Source: an uncultured Acetatifactor sp.
Lineage (GTDB): Bacteria > Bacillota > Clostridia > Lachnospirales > Lachnospiraceae
Direction: 5' to 3'
NCBI GenBank assembly: GCA_910586215.1
Contig: CAJUGH010000022.1
Location: 8,568-72,567, forward strand
Length of the DNA stretch: 64,000 bases
In this document: one piece after another, positions 51,786 to 60,027 of the stretch
Layout of the letters: each line of letters begins with the position of its first letter
Numbering within the stretch: the stretch's first letter is position 1
The notes under the pieces: model-generated
What the model was told of the DNA's origin: nothing
Database searches by the model: none
Seen by the model: only the letters and a program-made list of their open reading frames with translations
Position numbers and translations under genes: made by a program

Positions 51786-53225
51786 TTGGAAAAGCAGGGT
51801 GAGACAGGACGGAAGGACGGATCATGTACCAGAAAGAAGATATGCTTAGGAAAAGCTGCCAGGCCTCCTTTTTATGGAGTGGCCCTATTCCTCTACAAGA
51901 AGGCCTGTATCAGAAGACTCCCCCTGTTTGCTTCCCGGCAGGTAGAGACAGATCTGGCGCAGCTTCACCCCGGTGAAAACATCCAGTGGGTCAAGATGGA
52001 ATTCTATGTGAGGAAGCTGGCCTTGTCCCTATTGGTTCTGACAGTGGGAATCTTGTTTGGGGTGGCAGCAAAAGTTAGTGCAGGAAGCAAAGCCCTCCTG
52101 GAGGAAGGGGGAATCCTGCACAGGGGGGCTTATGAGGAAGGGGAGAAGGAGGTAGTCCTGGAGGCCAGGATCCAGGAGGAATGTCAAGAATTTAGGATCT
52201 GTCTGGCTCCCAGAGAATTTTCCAGGGAAGAACTGGAGGAACTGGCAGTGCAACTGCTGGAAGAGATACCAGGCCAGATCCTGGGGGATAACCAGGATCT
52301 GGGACAGGTGTATGGGGATCTGCTTCTGGAAGATGCCTATGGAGGATACCCGTTTGAAGTGGAGTGGGAGAGTAGTCGCCCGGATGTGATAGGCAGCAGT
52401 GGTGTGGTGGGAGTACAGAAGGAACCTATACAGGTAGCACTGAAGGCACGGTTGCTGTACCAGGGGTATCTATGGGAGAGAACGCTAGACGTGACAGTGG
52501 CGCCGCCTGCTCTGTCGCCACAGGAAGCAGAGCACCACAGGCTGCAGGAGTTTCTGCTCGCAGAGGAACAAAATGGCAGACAGCGGGAAGACTGGACTTT
52601 GCCAGGAGAATGGAATGGCAGGCAGATCCAATGGCGCCAGAAGGTGGAGGATGGGAGTTCCCTGCTGTGGGCAGCAGCCCTGGCAGTGGCAGTGCTGGTA
52701 TATGGAATGGCAGACAGGGATCTCCATGGCCGTCTGGAGAGACGGAGGAAGGCCCTAAAGCGGGAATATCCGGATATTGTACACCAGCTGATGCTGTACA
52801 TAGGTGCTGGTATGACGATCCGTGGTGCCTTCCAGCGGATGGCAGAGGAATATGAGAAGAAAGGAGGGGGAAAGCTGAGGATCCAAAAGGGCATGGCAGC
52901 AATGCCGGGGCACGAGGAAATGGTATACACATGCAGGGAACTGTTCTCCGGTATATCAGAGGGTGCAGCCTATGAACATTTTGGCAGGCGTACCGGCCTG
53001 CAGGAGTATATCAGGCTGAGTACCCTGCTGATGCAGAACTTGAAACGGGGAAATGGGACACTTCTGGAACGGCTGCAGGAGGAAACCCAGAAAGCCAATG
53101 AAGAGAGGCTGCAGCAGGGAAGGAAACTGGGAGAAGAAGCAGGCACAAAATTGCTAATACCCATGGTATTAATGTTGGCAATCGTCATGATAGTACTGAT
53201 GATACCAGCGTTTGCTACCATCTGA
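51786..53225 (+). CDS. tadC: TadC-like platform protein with extracytoplasmic Ig-like insert
   Basis: 479 residues, TTG start with AGGAGGGG upstream. TM1 at about 78-95, then about 200 residues outside the membrane, TM2 at about 300, a GspF-like cytosolic domain (YPDIVHQLMLYIGAGMTIRG) and a last TM (LIPMVLMLAIVMIVLMIPAF). The outside part contains YPFEVEWESSRPDVIGSSGV, then VALKARLLYQGYLWERTLDV, which is the pattern of atrophied bacterial Ig-like domains. Standard TadC proteins are about 300 residues, so this insertion is unusual. Partner of TadB. Confidence 0.78.
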   Translation: MEKQGETGRKDGSCTRKKICLGKAARPPFYGVALFLYKKACIRRLPLFASRQVETDLAQLHPGENIQWVKMEFYVRKLALSLLVLTVGILFGVAAKVSAGSKALLEEGGILHRGAYEEGEKEVVLEARIQEECQEFRICLAPREFSREELEELAVQLLEEIPGQILGDNQDLGQVYGDLLLEDAYGGYPFEVEWESSRPDVIGSSGVVGVQKEPIQVALKARLLYQGYLWERTLDVTVAPPALSPQEAEHHRLQEFLLAEEQNGRQREDWTLPGEWNGRQIQWRQKVEDGSSLLWAAALAVAVLVYGMADRDLHGRLERRRKALKREYPDIVHQLMLYIGAGMTIRGAFQRMAEEYEKKGGGKLRIQKGMAAMPGHEEMVYTCRELFSGISEGAAYEHFGRRTGLQEYIRLSTLLMQNLKRGNGTLLERLQEETQKANEERLQQGRKLGEEAGTKLLIPMVLMLAIVMIVLMIPAFATI

Positions 53226-53310
53226 CCGTGTGTGAAGACACCTCGTGGTGACACAAGTGAACAATAATGCAAATGCTTTCTCTTTTAGCGGAGATGATGG
53301 AGGTAATAGT

Positions 53311-53487
53311 ATGAATCGTTTAAAAAGCTTACGGCAGTTTATCTGGGAAGAAGAGGGAATGGGAACCGTGGAAGTTATCCTTATTATTGTGGTCCTGGTG
53401 GGACTGGTAATTATCTTCAAGGATCAGATTACAAAGATTATCAATGACTTATTCAGTAAGATCACAAAACAAACCAAGAAGATATAA
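53311..53487 (+). CDS. flp: Flp-family type IVb pilin
   Basis: 58 residues, ATG 53311 with GGAGG upstream. A short positively charged leader ends at Gly before MGTVEVILIIVVLVGLVIIF, so cleavage at G|MGTVE places the conserved Glu at +5 of the mature protein. The rest is one hydrophobic helix and a Lys-rich tail. This is the major pilin of the Tad pilus. Confidence 0.9.
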   Translation: MNRLKSLRQFIWEEEGMGTVEVILIIVVLVGLVIIFKDQITKIINDLFSKITKQTKKI

Positions 53488-53578
53488 GGTTTGAGAACAA
53501 AAAACAACTTACAAAATGGATTTGTATACGTGCGAGAGGGTATTTGTTCTCCTCTGCAGGCACGTAAGGGGTATGGCT

Positions 53579-55102
53579 ATGAACAGGTTGGAAGCGTATT
53601 TGACAGTACATCTTACACTATGTCTGACTGTAATACTGTCCCTGTATCTGACATTGATAGAAGGGGTGCGCAGAAACGGAGCAGGCCTGGGGGCAGCCTG
53701 TGTGGCAGACATTGGACTTCAGAGTATCATGGCTGAGTACCACAGGGAGTTGTTCCGGCAGTACAATTTATTTGCCATTGATTCTTCTTATGGTACGGGA
53801 ACCTGCGGAAAGGCAAATACGGAGGCACATTTGCAAAGATATCTGGACCGGAACCTGTCTATGGAGGATGTCCTACAGCCTGCATTTCCATATCGGGACT
53901 TTATGGCCCTGGAGGTAGACAACGTGGAGATGACAGGAGCCTCCCTCCTCACGGACCAGAAAGGAACCATCTTCCGCCGCCTTGCAGTGGAAGCCATACA
54001 GGATGATGTGGGATTGGGGATTCTGGGACAGATCCAGGAATGGTTGGAAGTCATAGAGGTAAACGGACTGGATACCGACAGCACATGGCAGGAGGCAGAA
54101 CCACTGGACAAGCAGATGACGGAATTTGCAGGGGAGGACGCTGCAGTGTCCAATCCCCTGGCCCGTCTGGAGGAGAAACGCAGTCTGGGGATCCTAAGGC
54201 TCACGGTGGGAGCAGAAGAAAACCTGTCCCGGTATACAGTGCACATGAATGACCTGGTCATGAACCGTATGAAACGGGGAGAGGTGAACCGGGGAAACCT
54301 GGAATACCAGGAATCCAGCATACTGGATCAGTTAACGGAACGGTTCCTATTCCAGGAGTATCTCCTTCGGTATATGGGACATTTTGAAGGGGGACGTGGG
54401 GAGAATCCAGGACAAGGAACACTAGAAACCTGGGTAGGAACAGGGACAAGTCAGGAGACAGGGACAAGTCAGGAAATAAAGGAAGGATCGGGGACGCAGA
54501 CAGAGCATGCGCTTCAGTACCAGTTGGAGTATTTGATCGCAGGCAGGGAAAATGACATGGACAATCTGCGAAGCGTGGCATATCGCCTTTGTGCCCTGCG
54601 GGAGGCTGCCAATCTGATTTACCTATATTCGGATCTGGAGAAGAAGGCAGAGGCGCAGGCATTGTCCACGGCGACCTGTACCTTGCTGCTGGTGCCGGAA
54701 CTTGCGCCAGCATTGGAACTGGTGATCATGATGGGTTGGGCTTATGCAGAGAGTATTTATGATGTAAAATCCCTGCTAGCCGGGGGACAGATTCCCTTGA
54801 TTAAGGATAGGAACAACTGGCACTATAGCCTGGAATCGGCCTTGTGGGGACAGCTTGGAGATATGGAGAAAGGGGGAAGGGGTCTTTCCTACCAGGATTA
54901 TTTGCGGATCTTCCTGACCTTGACGGACATAGATATACTCACTGGAAGAGCAATGAATATGGTGGAGGCAGATATCCGCATGACGGAGGGAAACAGATCT
55001 TTCCGGCTGGATGGCTGCTATAACAGGGTTCGGTTTGAGATATCCATGCACAGCCGTTATGGCTATCAGTACCAGATGACCAGGGAAAAGGAATACCGCT
55101 AA
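53579..55102 (+). CDS. DUF5702 Tad-associated membrane protein
   Basis: 507 residues. One N-terminal membrane helix (LTVHLTLCLTVILSLYLTLI) starts about residue 8 and a large extracytoplasmic domain follows; a second hydrophobic region near 370 (CTLLLVPELAPALELVIMMG). DUF5702 proteins replace TadG in clostridial pilus loci. ATG 53579 is chosen because AGGGG lies seven bases upstream. The next gene begins 458 bp downstream. Confidence 0.75.
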   Translation: MNRLEAYLTVHLTLCLTVILSLYLTLIEGVRRNGAGLGAACVADIGLQSIMAEYHRELFRQYNLFAIDSSYGTGTCGKANTEAHLQRYLDRNLSMEDVLQPAFPYRDFMALEVDNVEMTGASLLTDQKGTIFRRLAVEAIQDDVGLGILGQIQEWLEVIEVNGLDTDSTWQEAEPLDKQMTEFAGEDAAVSNPLARLEEKRSLGILRLTVGAEENLSRYTVHMNDLVMNRMKRGEVNRGNLEYQESSILDQLTERFLFQEYLLRYMGHFEGGRGENPGQGTLETWVGTGTSQETGTSQEIKEGSGTQTEHALQYQLEYLIAGRENDMDNLRSVAYRLCALREAANLIYLYSDLEKKAEAQALSTATCTLLLVPELAPALELVIMMGWAYAESIYDVKSLLAGGQIPLIKDRNNWHYSLESALWGQLGDMEKGGRGLSYQDYLRIFLTLTDIDILTGRAMNMVEADIRMTEGNRSFRLDGCYNRVRFEISMHSRYGYQYQMTREKEYR

Positions 55103-55560
55103 TACCCGGGGATTGTATCAGATACACAAAGACAGGAAGTACAGAAAAATGGGGTATCATGACTTGCAAAAAGGAGGTGAGCAGAGATGTCCTTTCCAGG
55201 GAGCAGGATGGGGATTCAGAACTATGCAGATATTTACTTGAAGTTGAATTTGAAACTGTTGACAATGTATTATAATATGCCTTCTCCGACCTTCCTTGAC
55301 AAGAATCCGGAATCTGCCCAGTATCCGGAACCCTTCCAGGGTGGAAATGATTTCCGCCTGTTCCCCAGGCTTGCTTCTTGGAGAGGATATCCTTGCTTAT
55401 CTCCTGGAAGTAGGGCAAGAGAGACGGATATTCAAGTAGCGCGGAAGAAGAAGTGGTATGATGGATATGGTGGGAAATGCAGGGAAGTCAAATATCCTGC
55501 GAGAAAAAAGGACATGGGAAGACAAGGTATGGACAGGGTGGCAGCAGGAGCAGGAATGGC
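55103..55560 (+). other. Gap in the Tad operon, with a dubious ORF
   Basis: 458 bp. A textbook AAGGAGG precedes ATG 55187, which opens a 138-codon frame, but the composition (Pro/Gly/Lys-rich, no hydrophobic segment, overlapping the next gene's start) does not look coding. Near 55250 there is TTGAAA-15-TATAAT. I infer a decayed gene or a secondary promoter for the downstream tad genes. Confidence 0.4.
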
Positions 55561-56409
55561 ATGGAAAATACAGTGGAAAATGAAATGCAGAAATGTGACA
55601 TAAGCAACATAATAAAGCAGGGTATGAGAAGGATGCATGAGGGCAGTATGACTGTGGAGGCGGCCATTGTACTGCCTCTTATGCTTTTCTTCCTGCTGAA
55701 CCTAAGCAGCGTCATAGAACTGATTAGGCTTCATGGGAACCTTCAACTGGCACTTTGGAATACGGGAAACAGACTGGCAGTCTATGGACATGCCAGGGAG
55801 GATGTAGAGATGACCCCTTTTTTCTCAGCCCTTTATATCAGGGATCGGGTATTGGGCGATACGGGAGAGAAGTACCTGGAGCAATGCCCTCTGGCCGGGG
55901 GAACAGACGGATTCCTGTTCTGGAAAAATGAAGTGGGTACTACAAAAGATGAAATAGATATTGTGATGATATATCCTGCTGCGCCATGGGTCGGTGTGGC
56001 AGGCTATGAGCAGTTCTGGATGGCCAACAGGTATTTTGCCCATGTCTGGAATGGATATGAGATTCCTGTGGATGCAGGGAAAGCAGATTCATCTGCCGAG
56101 ATTGTGTATGTGGCAGAATATGGACAAGTATACCATACAAATAGAGACTGTACCCACCTACAGCTTTCCATTTGGACAGTTGGTACAGAGGAGATAGATG
56201 GGCTGAGAAACCAATGGGGGAAATCGTATGATCCCTGTGAGAAATGCAAAAGAGGGGATAGGCCCGACGTTTTGTATGTGACAGAGGAAGGGGAAAGCTA
56301 CCATTATGAAAGGGGATGTCCGGGGTTGAAGAGAACCATATATGAGGTACATAGGGACGAGATCCCGGGATATACCTGCTGCAGCCGCTGCCAGGGTACC
56401 AATTATTAG
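55561..56409 (+). CDS. TadE-like protein with two C-terminal Cys modules
   Basis: 282 residues from ATG 55561 (AGGAG ten bases upstream). A TadE-type signal and helix HEGSMTVEAAIVLPLMLFFL lies near residue 25. After about 100 residues of extracytoplasmic sequence, two modules follow: VYHTNRDCTHLQLSIW...YDPCEKC and YHYERGCPGLKRTIYEV...YTCCSRC. Their spacing (C...CxxC) is that of Ada-like metal-binding modules seen in secreted proteins. The modules may bind zinc outside the membrane. Minor pilin or assembly component. Confidence 0.75.
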   Translation: MENTVENEMQKCDISNIIKQGMRRMHEGSMTVEAAIVLPLMLFFLLNLSSVIELIRLHGNLQLALWNTGNRLAVYGHAREDVEMTPFFSALYIRDRVLGDTGEKYLEQCPLAGGTDGFLFWKNEVGTTKDEIDIVMIYPAAPWVGVAGYEQFWMANRYFAHVWNGYEIPVDAGKADSSAEIVYVAEYGQVYHTNRDCTHLQLSIWTVGTEEIDGLRNQWGKSYDPCEKCKRGDRPDVLYVTEEGESYHYERGCPGLKRTIYEVHRDEIPGYTCCSRCQGTNY

Positions 56410-56540
56410 GAAAGCAGTACAAGAATTTATCAGACACAAGGCGAAGATACATGGGAAACAGGATAAATGGTAATTGGGGAAATGGTGAGAAGAAAGTGGG
56501 AAAGCGAAGATGTGGAGAACAGGAGAAATGGGGCAGGAAT

Positions 56541-56984
56541 ATGTGGATAACAATTTGCTTTATGATCTGGCTGGGTACATTGGGCCTGCTGGATCTATGT
56601 TATAGAAAAGTGCCAATCTGGCTAATGGCAGTAGGAACCGTGGCAGCAGTGGGCTTTGCACTTTGCAGGTACCTGGCAGGTGCCGGGGGCTGGGAAGGAC
56701 TGGAGAGAATACAGAGGCTGCCATATGATCTGGCACCTGGTGGGATTCTGCTGGCAGTATCAATGATTACGGGGAAGACTGGTCTGGCGGATGGGATTGT
56801 GCTCCTGGCTACAGGACTATTTCTGGAACCGGGCAGCGGTTTTGCTGTTTTTTCCCTTAGCCTGTTTATACTGGCATTGTTTTCCGTTGCCCTTCTTCTT
56901 ATGGGAAAGGCAGGGAGAAATACCAAGGTTCCTTATCTTCCCTTTTTATGGCTGGCATGTGTGATACAGATGGTCTGGCTATAA
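56541..56984 (+). CDS. Second, divergent A24 prepilin peptidase
   Basis: 147 residues from ATG 56541 (an in-frame ATG at 56451 would add a Lys/Gly/Asn-rich tail). Four membrane helices. The A24 catalytic Asp residues are suggested by LDLCYRKVPIWLM and TGLADGIVLLA; the second motif is LADG in place of GxGD. It is the second predicted prepilin peptidase in the operon and may process the TadE-type proteins next to it. Confidence 0.65.
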   Translation: MWITICFMIWLGTLGLLDLCYRKVPIWLMAVGTVAAVGFALCRYLAGAGGWEGLERIQRLPYDLAPGGILLAVSMITGKTGLADGIVLLATGLFLEPGSGFAVFSLSLFILALFSVALLLMGKAGRNTKVPYLPFLWLACVIQMVWL

Positions 56985-57155
56985 GCCCTGGGTCTGGGAA
57001 AGTGTATTTGACAGTCCGCGGTGGTCCTGGCCTGCTTAGGCCAAGATCTGGGATGAGATGCCTGCGGGAAGAAGGTATAAGTACGTAGCAGTTCCAATGA
57101 CAGGGCACTGAACTGTTACATAGGTATTCCATTTAAGCAGGCGTGGAGGTATAAA

Positions 57156-57656
57156 ATGAATCATTCAAGAATAAAGAGAAAAAGGATTAGAGACGGGGAA
57201 GGTAGCCAGAATAGAAAAAAACAGGCAGAGGCCTACTTTACGGCAGAAGCAGCCTATGTCCTGCCTATTATATTCGGTGCCCTGCTGTTAATGATTTACT
57301 TGTTTCTATATCAATATGACAGATGCCTGTTGGAGCAGGATATGGGGAAGCTGGTCTTATGGGGGAATACGCTCCCGGCGGGATCTGCCAAGGAGTGGCA
57401 GCAGCAACTGGAATACAGGGCATCAGCAGTCTATCAAGATAAGTATGTTGCATGGGAGACTACGGATATACACGTGGAATTGAAAAGAAACCAGGTACTG
57501 GTAAAGGGAAAAGGTATGTTGCATTTTCCGCTGCCGGGATGGAATATTTGGAACCAGGAGAATGTATGGGGTGTAGAGACGACATACAGAAGTGAAAGGC
57601 TGTCTCCGGTATTCTTCATTAGACAATATCACAAGCTGAAAGGGGAAAGGGAATGA
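57156..57656 (+). CDS. TadE-like minor pilin
   Basis: 166 residues, GGAGG before ATG. Basic N-terminus then EAYFTAEAAYVLPIIFGALL and a single membrane helix, matching TadE/TadF (the Glu at the +5-like position is kept). The extracytoplasmic part is beta-rich. An AACTGTTAC motif is at 57111 in its leader. Overlaps the next gene by 4 bp. Confidence 0.75.
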   Translation: MNHSRIKRKRIRDGEGSQNRKKQAEAYFTAEAAYVLPIIFGALLLMIYLFLYQYDRCLLEQDMGKLVLWGNTLPAGSAKEWQQQLEYRASAVYQDKYVAWETTDIHVELKRNQVLVKGKGMLHFPLPGWNIWNQENVWGVETTYRSERLSPVFFIRQYHKLKGERE

Positions 57657-59011
57657 TCCAGACAGAATATATTAGGAATTTGAACTGTAATTATGAAAGG
57701 CTTCTTCTGGAAGGGAAGCCAGAGGACAACAGATACCAATACTGCATTCTGACCAGAGGAGGCATCCGCGGCGTGCTGCCATGTAGCCTGCGCTACATCA
57801 ATGGGGCATCGTACTTGTATTATGATATTTCTTCCAAGCAGAATGTGTCACAACTCTATAGCACCAGGACCATTGCCAGGGAATGGATGAAAGAATTTCT
57901 ATGGGGAGTCAAACAGTTGCGACAGGAACTGGAACGTTTTTTATTGGATGGATGCAACATTCTCTGGTATCCGGAACAGATCTTTCAGGATCTGGAGAAC
58001 CCTGTTTTTTCTTTTCTGTATGTGCCCTATTATGAGGGGGAGAACAGCTTTGGAAAGCTTCTGGAATTTTTCGTGGAACATATTGATTACAATGACGAGC
58101 CACTGGTGAACTGTATTTACTACATGTATGAACAGTGGGAGAAAAACGGGGAGATATATCTGCAGGAGCAGATTTTTGAGGATGCAAAGCTTCTGGAGCA
58201 GGCAGCAGGACAGGGCGGAATACGGCAAAATGTGGCAGCAATACAAGACGGGGCAGGACAAGGAGAGACTATCGGTAGACAGAAGAAGGCATCGGCAGGT
58301 AACAAAGAAGAGACGACAGGCGCCAGGGAAAGGAATCCCGGTGCAGGGGAGAGGTACATCGGTGTTGGGGAAAGAGATGCCACTGCCAGGAAAAGAGATG
58401 CCGTATCCACGAAGGATATGATAGCACAAAATAGCCAGATTTCCGGACAAAAGGGAGAGGAGAGGGAGATAGTAGATTCCGGGGAATGGCTTGGAGAGTA
58501 TGGTGGGAGGGAACAAGTGAAAACAGAAGAGAGAAAAGGTCTCTTTGGCATATTTGAAAATAGGAGAAAAAGGGGAAGGATTCAGCATACAGATAATGGC
58601 CAGGAACAGGACCAGGATATGGACAGAGGAGCATACGGGTATGCTGTGGCAGAAGAGACAAATTATGAGGGGGATGAGATCGGGAAGACGGTATATATGG
58701 AAGACATTCCCCAGGAATCTGTGAGAATCCGAAGGCTATATACGCCAGAGGGAGAATATGTGGCTTCCGTTGACAAGGCATCGTTATCCATTGGAAAGAA
58801 AATAGGTGAGGTGGACGTAGTTCTGAATGACTCTTCCGTCAGCAGAATGCATGCCAGGATAGTCCGGGAGAAAGAGGACTATTATCTGGAAGACTTAAAC
58901 GCTACCAATGGTACTTTTAAAAATGGCCTGCGGATGCAGCCATATGAAAAACGGAAGCTGGAGCCGGGGGATGAGATCAAATGCGGGAGAGTTATCTTGA
59001 TTTTCCGATAG
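57653..59011 (+). CDS. DUF6382 and FHA domain protein
   Basis: 452 residues, ATGA overlap with the previous stop. The N-terminal 190 residues match DUF6382, found in clostridial pilus operons. A long charged linker with Lys/Arg/Gly repeats spans about 195-330. The C-terminus is an FHA domain: LSIGKKIGEVDVVLNDSSVS, RMHARIVREKEDYYLEDLNA, TNGTFKNGLRMQPYEKRKLE. FHA domains bind phosphothreonine, so a Ser/Thr kinase input to the pilus is implied; no kinase is in the window. Last gene of the Tad operon. Confidence 0.82.
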   Translation: MIQTEYIRNLNCNYERLLLEGKPEDNRYQYCILTRGGIRGVLPCSLRYINGASYLYYDISSKQNVSQLYSTRTIAREWMKEFLWGVKQLRQELERFLLDGCNILWYPEQIFQDLENPVFSFLYVPYYEGENSFGKLLEFFVEHIDYNDEPLVNCIYYMYEQWEKNGEIYLQEQIFEDAKLLEQAAGQGGIRQNVAAIQDGAGQGETIGRQKKASAGNKEETTGARERNPGAGERYIGVGERDATARKRDAVSTKDMIAQNSQISGQKGEEREIVDSGEWLGEYGGREQVKTEERKGLFGIFENRRKRGRIQHTDNGQEQDQDMDRGAYGYAVAEETNYEGDEIGKTVYMEDIPQESVRIRRLYTPEGEYVASVDKASLSIGKKIGEVDVVLNDSSVSRMHARIVREKEDYYLEDLNATNGTFKNGLRMQPYEKRKLEPGDEIKCGRVILIFR

Positions 59012-59131
59012 TAGAGGTGTTATAACAGAAGCTTGAAATGGAAGCTATCTTTAGTTGCTTTTTACGGGGCGCTGCGAGGGTCAAAAGTTACTGTTCACTC
59101 CGTTCACAGCAACTATGCCGGGGGTTTTTGA

Positions 59132-59160
59132 TTGAAAAGCCCGATGGATTATGCTATAAT
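59132..59160 (+). promoter_or_regulatory. Sigma-A promoter of the rhomboid gene
   Basis: TTGAAA, 17 bases, TATAAT, about 57 bases before the start codon. The -10 is preceded by ATGC. Confidence 0.7.
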
Positions 59161-59216
59161 GTGTTCATATTTGGGGCAGGGGACGATTATTTTATCAAAA
59201 GGGGTGTCACCTGGAA

Positions 59217-59867
59217 ATGGTGATCCAGGAGGATATGGTGCAGCTAAATAGTCAGAGAATCAAATATGAACTAAGAAGACTAAAATGGCAGCCTTATGTA
59301 AGTGCCATATTGGTTATCATCAACGTGATAGTGTTCCTCATATGCAGCATGCCGGGCGGGGAGGTTCTGTACCAGAAAGGAATCGAGAGTACAATGGGGG
59401 TGTTGTACTACAAGGAATATGGCCGGATCCTGTGGTCTATGTTCCTGCACAGTGATATCCACCATCTCTTCAACAATATGATTATCCTGTTTTTTCTGGG
59501 AAGCATGATAGAGAGGGAAATTGGGCATATTCAATATGCATCCCTTTATATTCTATCAGGCATTGGAGGAAATGTACTGTCGTTGGTGTCCAAAGTGATT
59601 AACAGTGACTATGCAGGTTCCCTGGGTGCCAGTGGTGCTGTGTTTGGACTGGATGGGGTGCTGCTGGCAATGGTTCTTTTCTCGCGGGGCGAACTGCGGA
59701 ATGTGACACCTGCAAGGGTAGTGATTATGATTGTGCTGTCCTTGTACAGCGGTTTCACAGGCAGCAACATTGACAATGCTGCCCATGTAGGAGGGCTGAT
59801 AACAGGATTTCTTCTGGGAAGCATCCTGTGTATTTTCCAGGGGCGAAAGCGGGAAAGGATTTCGTGA
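59217..59867 (+). CDS. Rhomboid family intramembrane serine protease
   Basis: 216 residues, six or so membrane helices. The catalytic Ser139 is in GASGAVFG and His190 in NAAHVGGL; the HSDIHHLFNNM loop is also typical. Cleaves membrane proteins within the bilayer. ATG 59217 is used; ATG 59235 with GGAGG directly before it is an alternative. It follows the Tad operon with its own promoter. Pilus or surface protein cleavage is possible but not shown. Confidence 0.88.
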   Translation: MVIQEDMVQLNSQRIKYELRRLKWQPYVSAILVIINVIVFLICSMPGGEVLYQKGIESTMGVLYYKEYGRILWSMFLHSDIHHLFNNMIILFFLGSMIEREIGHIQYASLYILSGIGGNVLSLVSKVINSDYAGSLGASGAVFGLDGVLLAMVLFSRGELRNVTPARVVIMIVLSLYSGFTGSNIDNAAHVGGLITGFLLGSILCIFQGRKRERIS

Positions 59868-59953
59868 TGCACATGTACAGTAGAATACAGGTATTCTACA
59901 GCCACAAATGGAACGCTAGTGGGTGTGGCTTCATGTTTTGCATGCAGATTGCC

Positions 59954-59985
59954 CGTGAAAACACCTCGCGGCATCATCCCGTGAA
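59954..59985. repeat. Partial copy of an intergenic element
   Basis: GTGAAAACACCTCGCGGCAT resembles GTGAAGACACCTCGTGG at 53231. The core CCTCGCGGCAT (59964-59974) also occurs at 9935-9945 and, inverted, at 35776-35786. The function is unknown. Confidence 0.45.
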
Positions 59986-60027
59986 AAGTAACTTACGCAG
60001 AGCATACATGTAGAGTGAGGTGACAAT

